Assembly (NCBI GenBank): GCA_036927565.1
Contig: JAYESD010000002.1
Location: forward strand, 142,421,167-142,485,166
Reading direction: 5' to 3'
From: Tuctoria greenei
Lineage: Eukaryota; Streptophyta; Magnoliopsida; Poales; Poaceae
DNA length: 64,000 nucleotides
Positions within the stretch are counted from its first letter, which is position 1; each line of letters opens with the position of its first letter. The notes beneath the pieces are model-generated. The model did not search any database. It was not told the DNA's origin and saw nothing but the letters and a program-made list of their open reading frames with translations. The position numbers and the translations under genes are program-made. Shown here in pieces: positions 46,612-58,900 of the stretch.

Positions 46612-47564
46612 TTTTAGGAGTTCTTGTATATATTTCTTTTGTAGTTTTAGGAGTTCTTGTACATGTTTAGCTTCAATTTTGTTCTTGTACATATTTCTTG
46701 TGTTTTGTAATATATATGTGTTCATTCGTGTCAATGAATACTGGTGTGTTAGAATTTCTGGATTTCAATCAAGTCAATGTGCTCTAAGTTTAGTGATGTG
46801 TTAATCTGTCACAAGTGAACTGAGCAAATTGGACAAAAACAAAAAATCTTAGGGTTTGAAGCTCGTCTCAATTTGTAATTGCAAATCTAAAGGAGACAAA
46901 CAATGACTTTAAGTGCGTCTCGCATCACATTGTGATCAATGGACATCCTATCTGTCACCCATCGTTGTCTCTTATTTGGGTTTCTTACGTTGTGTAATTG
47001 GTTGATCATGTTTGCGGTCCCTGCATGTTAGACATAGCTAGAATTAAAACACTTCGGTCATGTTTAACAACACTAACATGCATGCATATATATATACCTC
47101 AAATAGTACATGACGATCTTTCAACAAAAAGAGAAAACACACGTATAACATCATGAAACATGATCGTGGATCGAGGTCGCACATGCATGTTGAACATAGA
47201 ACAGAAATAGTATTAGACAACAGACAGAGAAGAAAAGAATATATGGAACAGGTGCGAAGGATTAGTCCCACCACGGAAAGTTGAGGTCGGTGCACCGACG
47301 TTATAAGGCATGGCACACAGTTGCAATTAAAAATCCGAATGAAAGTAATGCGTGCAGGACTAGGCCCATGTTCGCTGCAAGGCGTCCGCTGGCACAGACG
47401 CGCGGTCACGAAGTTGACTTAGGCGTGTACGGACGAATTTATTTTATATAACGAAAAAATTGTTTTTCCCCGCGTGTAAATTTACTCCTAATGGGACGCG
47501 TCGAGCCGTTGGGACCGAGAGGATGCAAACCGTGGTTTTGAGGAAACCGGGGCCACCGACCGAT

Positions 47565-47755
47565 TCATAATTAAGCGCGGTTTCCTCTAGCGTCTGATCA
47601 TCTCGACACGCCCGCTTAGACGACGACCCACTATAAAGCCTCACCGTCCTCTTGCTTCTCAGCCGCACCACTCCTTAGATCCTAGCCTCTAAACTTCTCC
47701 CCCCACCACCGTCGACCACCTCTCGCTCTTTCTCTGCACCTCCGTCGCCACACAA
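47565..47755 (+). promoter_or_regulatory. Promoter and leader of copy 5
   Basis: TATA box TATAAAG at 47632-47638 and a pyrimidine-rich leader to the ATG at 47756. The whole segment matches the promoter of copy 2 at 24530-24341 in reverse complement. Confidence 0.75.
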
Positions 47756-48502
47756 ATGGGTAGCCCCGCGCCGAAGCGCTCTAGGACATCGACGTCCTCC
47801 GAACCTCCTTCTTCGTTTCTATCGCCGTCGGCAATGCCGGTGGAACTGATGGCGGCGCCCGCATCTCCGCCCGCGTCACCTGCACTTCCTCATCCCGGTT
47901 GGGTTGAGCAGACTCTCAGACTCCTTATCGACCGCATCGATGAACTCGATCGGCACCTTAAGATGGCCACCGACGCCAAGTCCACCGCCGCTCATAGCGC
48001 ACTAGTGCTCAACGCAGTGGCGCGGAAGGTCTTTTCCGACACAGATCGCTCGTGTCGCCTTCTGGGTCTTGGGACCCTTCCCCTCCACATGAGCATGGAC
48101 ACCACGGGCCACTACTGCTACGGGTTGATGACTGTGGCCGATCGTCTCGACGCCCTCCACGAGACGATCGCAGAGGTTGCTGGGGTAGAGGGCCTCCTGA
48201 AGATTAAGCACCGCATCGCCGGGAAGCTTCGGACTGTGGCGGAGGTTGAGGAGTATGAGGCGGCTTGGGTAGTGGCGGCAGCGCAGGAGGCGGAGCAAGA
48301 GGTGTCTCTTGAGGCGGAGGTGGACGTGGCTATGGAGGAGGCGGCAGCGGCGGAGGAGGAGCAGGAGGAGGCGACAGCGGCAGCAGAGGCGGAGGCAGAG
48401 GAAGCAACAGCGGCGGCGATGAAGGAGGAGGAGGCGGCACCGGCGGCGGAGGCAGAGGAGGCGGCAGCGGCGGAGGAGGAGGACGTGGTTTTGTCCCAGT
48501 AG
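47756..48502 (+). CDS. LGLGTLP/DTTGHY family protein, copy 5 (intact, unknown function)
   Basis: An uninterrupted intronless frame of 248 codons with its own TATA box. The N-terminal part has a basic stretch (PAPKRSRTS) that could be a nuclear signal. A helical segment follows (WVEQTLRLLIDRIDELDRHL). The core blocks are LLGLGTLPLHMSMDTTGHY and VADRLDALHETIAEVAG. A glutamate/alanine-rich C-terminal third (AAAAEEEQEEATAAAEAE) is probably one long helix, ending EEEDVVLSQ. It is the only copy in the window that is complete with promoter, start and stop. GAGTAGTATTAGGAGTAG just past the stop resembles the flanks of copies 1 and 4. I recognise no family. GAG/GCG triplets in the tail suggest slippage-driven growth. 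Confidence 0.7.
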   Translation: MGSPAPKRSRTSTSSEPPSSFLSPSAMPVELMAAPASPPASPALPHPGWVEQTLRLLIDRIDELDRHLKMATDAKSTAAHSALVLNAVARKVFSDTDRSCRLLGLGTLPLHMSMDTTGHYCYGLMTVADRLDALHETIAEVAGVEGLLKIKHRIAGKLRTVAEVEEYEAAWVVAAAQEAEQEVSLEAEVDVAMEEAAAAEEEQEEATAAAEAEAEEATAAAMKEEEAAPAAEAEEAAAAEEEDVVLSQ

Positions 48503-50450
48503 AGTAGTATTAGGAGTAGGTTATCTATTTCGTGATCTCTAAGTAGAGTAGTATTAGGTGTAGTTTATCTTGTTCTTGTTGTCTACTACATGTTTTCCTA
48601 TTACTTGTTTGTTAATGAAATATGTCTTTATGTTCATGAACAATGTGTTCTATATATGAAGTATCGAAAAACTTCTTTTATCGAAAACATCTCCTATATG
48701 TTTGTAACTTGGGACCGTCTATATTTCTTGTGGCTGAATGAATGAAATCTGGTAAACATTATCCTTACAAGTAATAGAACTAACAACAAACATGATGCAT
48801 AATTAACTTGATTAGGAAATTACGTCATCTAAATTGCTAACTAGTCCATCGCCTGATGCAACAGGTGCATGAAAAGTACTTTATCCGTTGTAACTAATAT
48901 CCAATGACATTGTTGATATATATATCGTATGTATCACAACGGCAATGTTATATATAAAATGTTGATTGTTTACCTTTTACTAGACCATGGATTTGCCGTC
49001 CTCCTTTCGTGGACTTGGGTGTTCTGTATTTGCATGTCGTTTGCATTAGCACAATGATACATTTGGTGATTCATATTTTTTTTGGAATATCCAACTACCA
49101 CATGACTGCTTTTACATCTCCATGAAAACAAAGATGAACGGCAGGTAGCGGTCCCTCGAAAATTTTTTCGTTCTTCTTGGCGCGCGCAATTGAGATTTTC
49201 ACAATTGAAACTTCACTCCGTGTGCCCAAAATTCCAGTCCCGCCCATTTGTAGCTAGCCACGACGAAAATAAATGTGTGTCTCCCTCTAATCCCCTAGTG
49301 GCTTCCGTTCCCAGCACACATGCTCTCCTCTTAGTGCTGTGTTCCAAACTTGCATTCCTAAGAAATTCCCGTGTGAGTGGTGCTGGTGACTGTGGGTACA
49401 ACGTTGAGCGACCAAGTTTGACGGGCTCAACCGAACCTCTTCGTCACCGACCCCGTCCTGCGACATCCCGGACTCTAGTTTTGTGCTACGTAAGTTCTAC
49501 ACGATCCATGCCGTCTTTTTATAGAGCTACTCCCTCCTTATCGCTTTAGTTGTCGTCCCAACAGCTGCAGCCAGTTCATTCCTAGTTGTCGTCCCAACCC
49601 CTTATATGCTCTTATGTTTCATGAATGTCTAGTATAAAATCTGATTAATGGTGCAATCGTGCAATCAACTATCCTCAATATTTAGATCTGAATCCTACAG
49701 TCGATTCATCTTTTTATTTTACCCTAGCATCTGATTGCATTCTACTTGTTTCCATATATAAAATACACTACACCTCTGCCTCGAAATAAATGTCGCTCCG
49801 ACAGTTTATGGTAGTGTATTTCTAGTACATTTCCATGTCAGGAAAGATAACTATTAAAATCCGCATATACTATGTAATTTCTTGATATAGAAGTAAATGA
49901 CGCCAGGGTTATCTTATCAACCACTCCCAATGTTGTACTCTCATTCCTGTGTTCCAAACTTGTATTCCTAAGATTTTCAGTTCCCACGGTTTATACACGT
50001 TTTTCTTGTTTTTCTTTCTCGGATTGTACGGTTTTTTTTCCTACTCCTTTATTTCTAATTCCTCCATTCAAAAAAAAATTCAGTTCATAGCAACCACACC
50101 GCCCGATCTAAAATACACATCCTCATGTAATCTGACGTTATCACTGTTACGTACTATATATACTCTTTACTCTAGGAACAAGACACCAAACCGTCATGTC
50201 GTCTATAAGTAATCGTGATGGGCAACAAGCATCTGGTATAACTATAAATGTGTTTACTATCAAAATACACATATTTATAACATGTTAATTCCTTTGCATC
50301 ATATGCAGAGAATATTGCAACACCTGATGCTCAGAAACCCCGAGATTCGTCATCCCATGCTGGTACTACGAGTATAAATATGTACCGGGCTCTACTAAAT
50401 ATTTTAGCATTGCAATTGTAGTTTCCTAGTCCCAATTAACAGTTAATCAG
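48503..50450. other. Intergenic, no gene supported
   Basis: Mostly AT-rich. A frame at 49190-49549 has no recognisable product. CTCCCTCCTTATCG at about 49528 is a weak Stowaway-like end. Nothing else was seen. Confidence 0.5.
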
Positions 50451-51015
50451 TATATGTGATGGCGTGATTTATTGATGCCTACACACGCACGATGGGCTCT
50501 CTCGCCACCGGCCACTCCGGCACCGGCGACCACACCCTGCTGCTGCTCACTTCAGTGTCCTCCCTGACGCGCCTCCATCCACCATCGCCACGCCCCATCC
50601 TTCGCATGTCATGATGACCCCGCCGCCCGCAAACCCCTGTCGCCGCCAGTCACTCTGGCACCGGCCGGCGCCCACACCCTGCTGGTGAGTATATGTGATG
50701 GCGTGATTTATTGATGCCTACACGTGCACGCTGGGCTCTCTTGCCGCCGCCACTCAGGCACCGGCGACCACGCCCTGCTGCTGCTCACTTCAGTGTCCTC
50801 AGAAACGCGTCTCCCTCGACCATCGCCAGTCCCATCCTTCGCGTGTCATGATGACCCCGACGCCCGCAAACCCATGTCGCTGCCGGTCACTCCGGCACCG
50901 GCCGGCGCCCACGCCCTGCTGGTGGTCACTTCACTGTCCTCCCTGACGCATCTCTCTCCATCTCCACGTCCCATCGTTCATGTGCCATGATGACCCCGCC
51001 GCCCGCAAACCCCTG
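50451..51015. repeat. Tandem duplication of a 240-bp GC-rich segment
   Basis: AGTATATGTGATGGCGTGAT at 50451 recurs at 50691. The following GCACCGGCGACCAC(A/G)CCCTGC block is repeated about every 120 bp to about 51015. Unit about 240 bp, two copies plus a part. Open frames across it are not supported as genes. Confidence 0.75.
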
Positions 51016-51338
51016 GCCATTACACATGGCATACCCTGGAAAAAATTGTCCAATATCATTAACCCCTGTCACTAAGAAATGTTAGTATCATATAGTTTAG
51101 AGATGCATGTACAAGAGGGTTCATTGCTGCTTATATGATCTCAATTCTGTTTTTTACACTGCCAAATGCGTTGCTGCTATCTGGTAATTAACGCAAGATT
51201 ATATTCATGTATCCGTTCTAGTAGCAATTTAGGGCGAGATGCTAACATGCAGAGCAAAATATCAGTATGCAATCGACCTAAATTTAATTCCTAGATCCGC
51301 CACACTGTCCTCCAAGCCTCGAGACTTGCTCCGGGGTG
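51016..51338. other. Left flank of element B, nothing seen
   Basis: Non-coding sequence with no clear repeat or gene. It ends at the target duplication of element B. Confidence 0.5.
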
Positions 51339-51343
51339 ATATC

Positions 51344-52905
51344 TGAATGTAGGCCTAGAGGGGGGGGTGAATAGGCCTTCTTGAATTTTCTCGGTTCCTG
51401 TAGCACTTCAACAAAAGGTCAAATCCAGATATATCGGACTAGTCCGGTAAAGTGCGGACTAGTCCGGATTTCACGGGCTAGGTTTATCAAGTTAGGTCAA
51501 TTTGATTGTTTCGTTGTCGTTTGCAGCGGAAATATAAACCTTAATGACAGTTCAATAGTTGTATGTTAAGTTTTATTGCAAGTATGATTCTTGTTCAACT
51601 ATTTAACTTGAATTCAACAAAATTAATCAAACCCTAGATAATGTTGATCAACTAGAATGATGAACACAAACGAACAAGACACAAGATTTATCCCGTGGTT
51701 CGGTTACCACGAAGGCAGCCTACATCCACGTTGAGGAGCCCACAAAAGGACCGGGTCTTCACCAACCCTTCCCTCGTCGGATCGCCATGAAGGCCAATCC
51801 TCTTTCACTTATCACACAGGGGTAAATCACCAAGTTGAAGGGGCGATCTCACAAGTTGAGAGCTCCCTTGTTTACAAGTTTCAAAACCACCAATAACACA
51901 CTTCGAAATATACAAATTGAGATGCAAGAGTGTGTTAGAGATTCAAACCAAGAGCTCAATCGTGTGCCAAGTGCCTCTCCAATGATCTAGAAGTGATCTT
52001 CAATGGATTGATTGATTTTTCACTTAACTTCGTGGAGAGAGATGGTTTTTTGAGTCTCTTGGGAGGTGTGACGGCGCTAGGGTTCGAGAGAGGTTAAAAG
52101 TGGGTCGTGCACCTCTATTTATATGGGGTTTCTGGAAGTTACCGTTAGGGTTCAGAAATATCGGACTAGTCTGTGGTGGTGACCGGACTAGTCCGGTGTG
52201 CTGTTTGAAGCAAACCCTAAGTGTCTAGGAATCTCGGACTAGTCCGGTTCAAAACGGACTTGTCCGATTTCGTCACTGGAAAGCTTCGGACTAGTCCGAT
52301 TGACATCGGACTTGTCCGGACACATGAAACCCTAAGTGTTTAGGATGACAAGTCCGCACTTGGAGGACTTGTCAGATTTAGATCAGGGTGTATATCGGAC
52401 TAGTCCGATTGACATCGGACTTGTCCGAAGTGGATCAGAATGAATATCGGACTAGTCCGGGTCACAACGGACTGGTCCGATTTTGTGTGACTTGTGCATT
52501 GATAAGGACTAGTCCGCACTGGGGAGGACTAGTCCGAAGTGGAACAGAAAATATATCGGACTAGTCCGGTGGTGACCGGACTTGTCCGATCTGGTGCAGA
52601 ATGTGATATCGGACTAGTCTGGCTGATATCGGACTAGTCCGGTCCTGTATAGTTTTGTGCATTGTGTGTGTGTGATTAAGTGAGATTGAGCTCTTGGGTG
52701 TGTTTCCTTAACACACTCCATACATACTAAACAACTAATTTCTTCTCCTTGAGCTCAAATTCATTTTCCTTCTCAATTTCCCTCTTTTTGGTACTTTGCT
52801 CATTTTTCATCATTTTCCTGCATTCATCTCAACAAAAGGATTAGGATCCCAATTGCTTGTCATAAATCATCCAAAACCCACAAGGGAGTCCTAGATGCAC
52901 TTTCA
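51344..52905 (-). repeat. Element B 3' LTR (left copy)
   Basis: Begins TGAATGTAGGCC and ends GCACTTTCA on the plus strand. TATA box (TATTTATA on plus, 52116-52123). The palindrome array lies at about 52160-52650, upstream of the TATA in element orientation. Eight-G run near the start. Confidence 0.95.
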
Positions 52906-52920
52906 ATCTCCCCCTTTTTG
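52906..52920 (-). promoter_or_regulatory. Element B polypurine tract
   Basis: ATCTCCCCCTTTTTGG on the plus strand, next to the 3' LTR. Confidence 0.9.
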
Positions 52921-53359
52921 GTGATTGATGACAACCAATTGAGATTTCACAAAATGAGGTATAAAATGAGATTTTCATAAAGTATGCACATATGACTCAA
53001 AAATGCATCAGGCAACAAGATAATTATTCATATGTGCATTCTTTATGGTGGGATGCATACTAAGAGCATGAATGCATTAAGAATGACAGAATTTTCATTT
53101 ACCAACTAATATCAAGTGAATATGGCACTTCAGGAGCAAAAACTCAGATTTCATCACACACTTGCAAATTAATTGAGCAATTCATCACAGGACCAAACAT
53201 GATATGAAAAGAGAGTTAAGCAAATACAATCACAATTAGAAAACATAGAGAGCTCTCGCCTCGCATCCTATTCAGCTAAAGCTTAGACTAGACTCCCCCT
53301 CAATCTCTCCCCCTTTGGCATCAAGACACCAAAAAGAGAGAGAGGAAGGTCCTAGGGCT

Positions 53360-54921
53360 TCACTCTTCGCTGTCAGTCCTCTCGTCGTCTTCATCGTCTT
53401 CATCGCTTTCGGCTTGACGAGGTTGAGAGGTAGGAGGAGGAGCGGAGCTGCTCGAGCCCCCAATGCCAAAATAGGCAAGCTCGGAAGGAGTCAAGGGGCT
53501 GAGCTTGGTGATGTCTGGATCAGAATCTTCAGAAAGGACTGGAGATCCAATTGGATTGATCTCCAGCTTCTCACTCAGCTGCTTCACATTGGCTTTTATG
53601 TATCTCATTCCTCCTTCCTCTTCTGATTTAGCTTGTGAAGCTTCACTTCAGTTTTCTTGCATGAGGAGAAAATTGCAGCCAAGTACTTGAGGATCCCACT
53701 GGCGGATCCTTTCTGAGGGGCTTCCCTAGAGGGAGGAGTAGCCCTAGCAGCTTCTTCTTGCCTTGCCGGTGCCTCGGGGCTTGAGGCCGGCGATGGAGCA
53801 GCCTGGACACTCACGGACTGAGGCTTCTGAGGCCTCAGTGGAGTGTGCTCCACATCCTTCACAAACTCGATCCCTGTGACCTTCTCAATCATGAACATCA
53901 AGTAAGGGGCATAGCCACAGGATCGGTTGGGGGTACTTGAGATATTGACCATATCATTCCAGATATAGTCTGCAACACCGAATTGCCTTTTCTTGCTGAT
54001 GACCCTCATCAGGGTCCGGAGGTAGCCTTGCACACTCCCTGCATCCCCATCCTTGGGGGCAATCGTCTTCCTGAGGACTCTGTTGAGGACCACAAAGAAA
54101 GGCTTCATATTCTTTGTGGAGGGAGGGACATACTTGGAGGAGGGCTCATACATGAACTTCATTCCATCCCTCTCAATGACCCCAATGTTGTGGATAATGA
54201 GTTGGTCTTGTCCTTCAGTGTCAAGGTGCAGCAGGCGGGCAAACTCTTCCTGGGTAATGGAATACTTGGATCCATGAGTCATCCAAGTCACACTTTCTTC
54301 GTCTTCACTTGAGAAGTGACACGTTGCATAGAATTGTGCAATCACTTCATCATTCCAATTATATATGAAGGCAAACAAATCCTTCAGCCCATGTCTCTCT
54401 GCAGCTTGTATCACTTCATCAAAAACTGCACATTTCCTCTTCTCAAGGTGGGCCCAGTCAATCGATTGACTGCGCACCACCGGGGTCTTCATCGGCAAGT
54501 AGACCAGCTTGTGGAAGTCAGCATGGAAATTTGACCAGAATCTGCCATCAGCTGCTTGCTTGGGCCTTGCATAGCAATCAACACTTCTCAACTTCATAGC
54601 CACATCGCTGCCCTTGCCATTGAATCTTTCCTCATTGGGGTCCCGGACCCCTTCTCTGGGAGTATGCAGCTTTAGGGGCCCAACAGGCCCTGTGGCAATC
54701 CCCTTGCCCTTCCCTTTAGCTTGGCGAGGGCCACTTGAAGGAGGAGCAGCCTTCGAGGCGGCCTTCTTGACACACACCTTCCTCCGAACCTGGGGAGGTG
54801 AGGGAGCAGGCTCGGAGGGTCTCTCTTGGCGTTTCTTGCCAAGACCCGTCGAGGACCGAGGTGCCACCTCGTGGTCCAACTCGGCCTCGAAATCGGAGAT
54901 TTCGTTGTCGGAGCTCGACAT
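53360..54921 (-). pseudogene. Element B third ORF, one frameshift near the end
   Basis: Starts MSSSDNEISDFEAELDHE at 54921 and is open to 53605 (about 438 codons). One base missing at about 53606, relative to element A, gives an early TGA. The other frame continues MRYIKANVKQLSEKLE to the acidic end DDERTDSEE at 53360. The core (FHADFHKLVYLPMKTP, QFYATCHFSSEDE, RSCGYAPYLMFMIE) is well kept. In B the codon that is a stop in A (40888) encodes arginine. The longer open frame upstream to 54987 lacks an ATG. It resembles the putative plant transposon protein domain of grass elements. Function unknown; no membrane segment seen. Confidence 0.8.
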
Positions 54922-55904
54922 GATCTGAGAATGAGTGATCAAGAGAAAGGACAAGTTATACAAGGTATTGGTGAGGTAAGATGGCAATGGAATGCATTTG
55001 GGAATTGAAGAATTAGGTTTTGGTTCAGAAACAACGGATTTGTCCTGTGCTCAGGCACGGACTAGTCCGGGGGACCGGACTTGTCCGTACATGGACCGGA
55101 CTAGTCCGGTGTTCATCCGCAAAAACCTAACAAACTGGAGAAAAATTGATCCCTAATGAAATAACTAGTCTAGCATACACATAGTACATCAACTGGACAT
55201 GCAACTAGTGAAGAATGCTAGGCCAAACGATAAGCAATAAAGAAATTTGTGATTTCTTAGGGTTTTGAGGAAAATTTACCAAGAAATCCAAGGAAGCTTG
55301 AAAATGTGGGGGTTGGAGGCCGGACTTGTCCGCTAACTTCAATCCCCGAGTCTTCAAGCTTGATCTCCGCCCAAGATTGAGGCTTTTCGATGGAGGAATC
55401 AAGGATTCGCCTTGGGAGCTCGAGCACAAGAGAGAGAAAGCTTGGGGGAGAGTGTGGGGTGAAGGGATTAGGGTTTGGTGGCGGCTAGGGTTATGGACAC
55501 GAAAAATCGGACAAGTCCGGACAAGACCGGACTAGTCCGAAGTCCTCGAGAAACCTAAATCGGACTAGTCCGTGGTCTGTCGGACTAGTCCGGCCTAACC
55601 GGCACACTGCGGACTAGTCTGCAATGGCGGACTAGTCCGGGTAACCACGGACTTGTCCGTAGTCACCAGGAGAGAATTGCATAGCCCATTCATATATATT
55701 TGAAGGTCCAATAATTGAGGGTAGAGAGGCAAAACAAATCAAACAATCTTGATGAATTTGACCAGTAAGCAAACAACAATCATACTATGATCAAATATTC
55801 ATCAAGATCAAATAATTGACATAGTTTTTCGAGAGAAAAATGAAGAGGGATGATTTTCACAATTCAATCAATATTTTGAAGCAATCATACAGGTGTGCAA
55901 ATTT
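54922..55904 (-). other. Element B spacer between ORF3 and pol, with palindrome clusters
   Basis: Same layout as in element A: clusters of CGGACTAGTCCG-type units at about 55058-55110, 55318-55332 and 55508-55660. No gene. Confidence 0.8.
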
Positions 55905-58900
55905 TCAAGCCACACTCCGAGAATCAAGAATGTTTAGCTCATTTCGGAGTTCGCAAAAACGTTTTTCATCAAGTGGCTTGGTGAATATGTCGGCCAATTG
56001 TTTTTGGGTGTTGACATGAGAGATGGATATGTCTCCTTTCATGGAATGGTCTCTCAAGAAATGGTGTCTTATGTCAATGTGTTTAGTTCTGGAGTGCTCA
56101 ACTGGATTGTGGGCTATTTTAATGGCACTCTCATTGTCGCAAAGAAGAGGAATACGGTTCATATTGTAACCGTAATCCCTTAGAGTTTGTCGCATCCAAA
56201 GGAGTTGTGCACAACAACTCCCGGCTGCAACATACTCCACTTCGGCTGTGGATAATGCAATGGAATTCTGTTTCTTGGATGACCAAGAAAATAAGGATCT
56301 TCCTAGGAATTGGCAAGTGCCAGAAGTGCTTTTTCTATCAACTTTGCACCCGGCATAATCTGCATCGGAATACCCAATGAGATTGAATTTTGAGCCTTTT
56401 GGGTACCAAAGACCAAGGTTGGGTGTATGAACTAAATATCTTAGGATTCTCTTTACGGCTGTCAAATGACATTCCTTAGGGTTGGCTTGAAATCTTGCAC
56501 ACAAACATACACTCAACATAATATCTGGCCTAGATGCACATAAGTAAAGTAAAGACCCAATCATGGAGCGATATACCTTTTGGTCGACGCTCGGTCCATC
56601 TTCATTGAGATCCAAGTGACCATTCGTTGCCATGGGAGTCTTTATGGGCTTTGCCTTGTCCATGCCAAACTTCTTGAGGATGTCCTGTGTGTACTTGGTT
56701 TGGCTTATGAATGTTCCTTCCCTTTGTTGCCGCACTTGGAATCCCAAGAAGTACTTCAATTCTCCCATCATTGACATTTCAAATCTGTCTGTCATAATTT
56801 TACTAAACTCTTCACATAAAGATTGGTTAGTTGATCCAAAAATTATATCATCAACATAGATTTGGCAAATGAAAAGATCATTATCCAGATTTTTTGTGAA
56901 TAATGTATAGTCTACTTTGCCAATTTGAAAGCCATTATCAATTAGAAAATCTCTAAGACACTCATACCAAGCTCTAGGAGCTTGTTTGAGGCCATAGAGA
57001 GCCTTACGCAGTTTATACACGTGGTCGGGGAACTCTTCATCTTCAAATCCGGGTGGTTGCTCCACGTACACCTCTTCCTTGATTGGTACGTTGAGGAAGG
57101 CGCTTTTCACGTCCATTTGGTACAGCTTGAAATCATGATGAGTAGCATATGCAAGTAATATTCTAATTGATTCAAGCCTAGCTACTGGAGCAAAAGTCTC
57201 ATCAAAATCCAAACCTTCGACTTGTGAGTAACCTTTGGCCACAAGTCGTGCCTTGTTTCTTGTCACCACCCCGTGTTCGTCTTGTTTGTTGCAGAAGACC
57301 CACTTGGTGCCGACTATGTTTGCATTGGGTCTTTCCACAAGTTCCCAAACCTCGTTTCTCTTGAAGTTGTTCAACTCTTCTTGCATTGCCACCACCCAGT
57401 CCGGATCCTTCAATGCATCCTCAGTCCTTCGGGGTTCCAAAAAGGAGACAAACGAGTAATGTTCACAGAAATTTGCTATACGAGATCTGGTGGTTACTCC
57501 CTTTTGGATGTCGCCGATGATGTGGTCGATTGGATGATCCCTTTGAATGCATTGGTGTACTCTTGGGTGTGGCACTTGGGGGGTCGTATGTTGATGTTCA
57601 TCTTCTTCTCCCCCTGAGTTGTTGTCCTCGTTGATTTGTTGATCATGTTCATATTCTTGTGATTGATCTTGTATCGAGGCTCCCCCTTGATTGTTGATCT
57701 CCTCTTGTGGTTCACTTTCCTCTTGTATTTGTGCCGATGACTCTTGTGGTCGTACTTCGCCTAGAGCCATCCTCTTTATTGCTTGATAGGGGGCTTCCTC
57801 TTTACCTAATTCACATTGATCAACTTTCTCCTTTTGGGAGTCATTAGTTTCATCGAACACTACGTCACGTGCCACTTCAACAAGTCCGGAGGCCTTGTTG
57901 AAAACACGATAGGCGTAAGTGTTCGAATCATAACCAAGCAAGAAACCTTCATCGGACTTCGAAGCGAACTTTGAAGTCCTGGGCTTCTTGTTCAAAATAT
58001 AGCAAGGAGAACCGAAAACTCGAAAATAAGAAATGTTCGGTTTGTTACCGGTGAGTAGCTCATAGGGAGTCTTCTTTAGTAGTCGATGAAGGTAGAGTCG
58101 ATTTGTGGCATGGCAAGCGGTGTTGATTGCTTCTGCCCAAAATCGATCCGAAGTCTTGTATTCATCGAGCATTGTTCTTGCCATCTCTATGAGCGTTCGG
58201 TTCTTCCTTTCGGCAACTCCGTTTTGTTGTGGAGAGTATGGTGCTGAGAATTCGTGTTTGATTCCTTCCTCATCAAGGTACTCCTCCACTTGTATGTTCT
58301 TGAACTCCGTGCCGTTGTCGCTCCGAATACTCTTGATTGATAGTGAGAACTCGTTTTGCGCTCGCTTGAAGAATTTCTTGAGTGTTCCTTGTGTTTCTGA
58401 CTTGTCATGCAAAAAGAACACCCAAGTGAAGCGGGAAAAATCATCAATAATGACTAAACCGTATTTGTTACCGCCTATGCTTATGTAAGCTATTGGACCG
58501 AAGAGGTCCATATGAAGTAGTTCGAGCGGTCTTGTCGTGGTCATGATGTTCTTTGCGGGATGTTGTGCTCCAACTTGCTTTCCTGCTTGGCACGCGCTAC
58601 AAGGCCTGTCTTTCTCAAACACAACATCTTTCAAACCTCGGATGTGATCGCCATTGAGGAGTTTTTGAAGGTTCCTCATACCAACATGTGCTAGCCGTCT
58701 ATGCCACAGCCAACCCATGTTGGTTTTTGCAATCAAGCATGTGTCGAGTTCGGCTTTATCCTTGTTGAAGTCAACAAGATAAAGCTTTCCCTTTAACATA
58801 CCCTTGAATGCAACGGAACCATCACTTCTCCTTGAGACGATCACACCCTCGTTAGTAAACAGACAATTATAACCTTTGTCACATAACTGAGATATGGACA

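Larger units (their letters stand above)
44709..47516. mobile_element. Element with inverted repeats of about 477 bp carrying copy 4
   Basis: The left arm, 44709 to about 45185, is matched in reverse complement by about 47040-47516. The outer about 50 bp begin GGTCCCAACGGCTCGACGC. An inner block of about 215 bp contains CATGCATGTGCAAGACCTCG / CATGCATGTGCGACCTCG and TTTTCTCTTTTTGTTGAAA. The 210 bp between the two blocks has diverged but kept its length. Copy 4 of the LGLGTLP family lies inside. Such long arms are typical of Mutator-like or foldback elements. No 9-bp target duplication was found (ATGCTGCAC versus GAGAGGATG), so the type is open. Confidence 0.6.

Noticed and set aside
44700..47525. 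Nine-base target duplication around the long inverted-repeat unit
   Set aside because: Flanks ATGCTGCAC and GAGAGGATG do not match, so Mutator assignment was not made.
49190..49549. Open frame of 119 codons
   Set aside because: No domain, no conserved context; chance frame.
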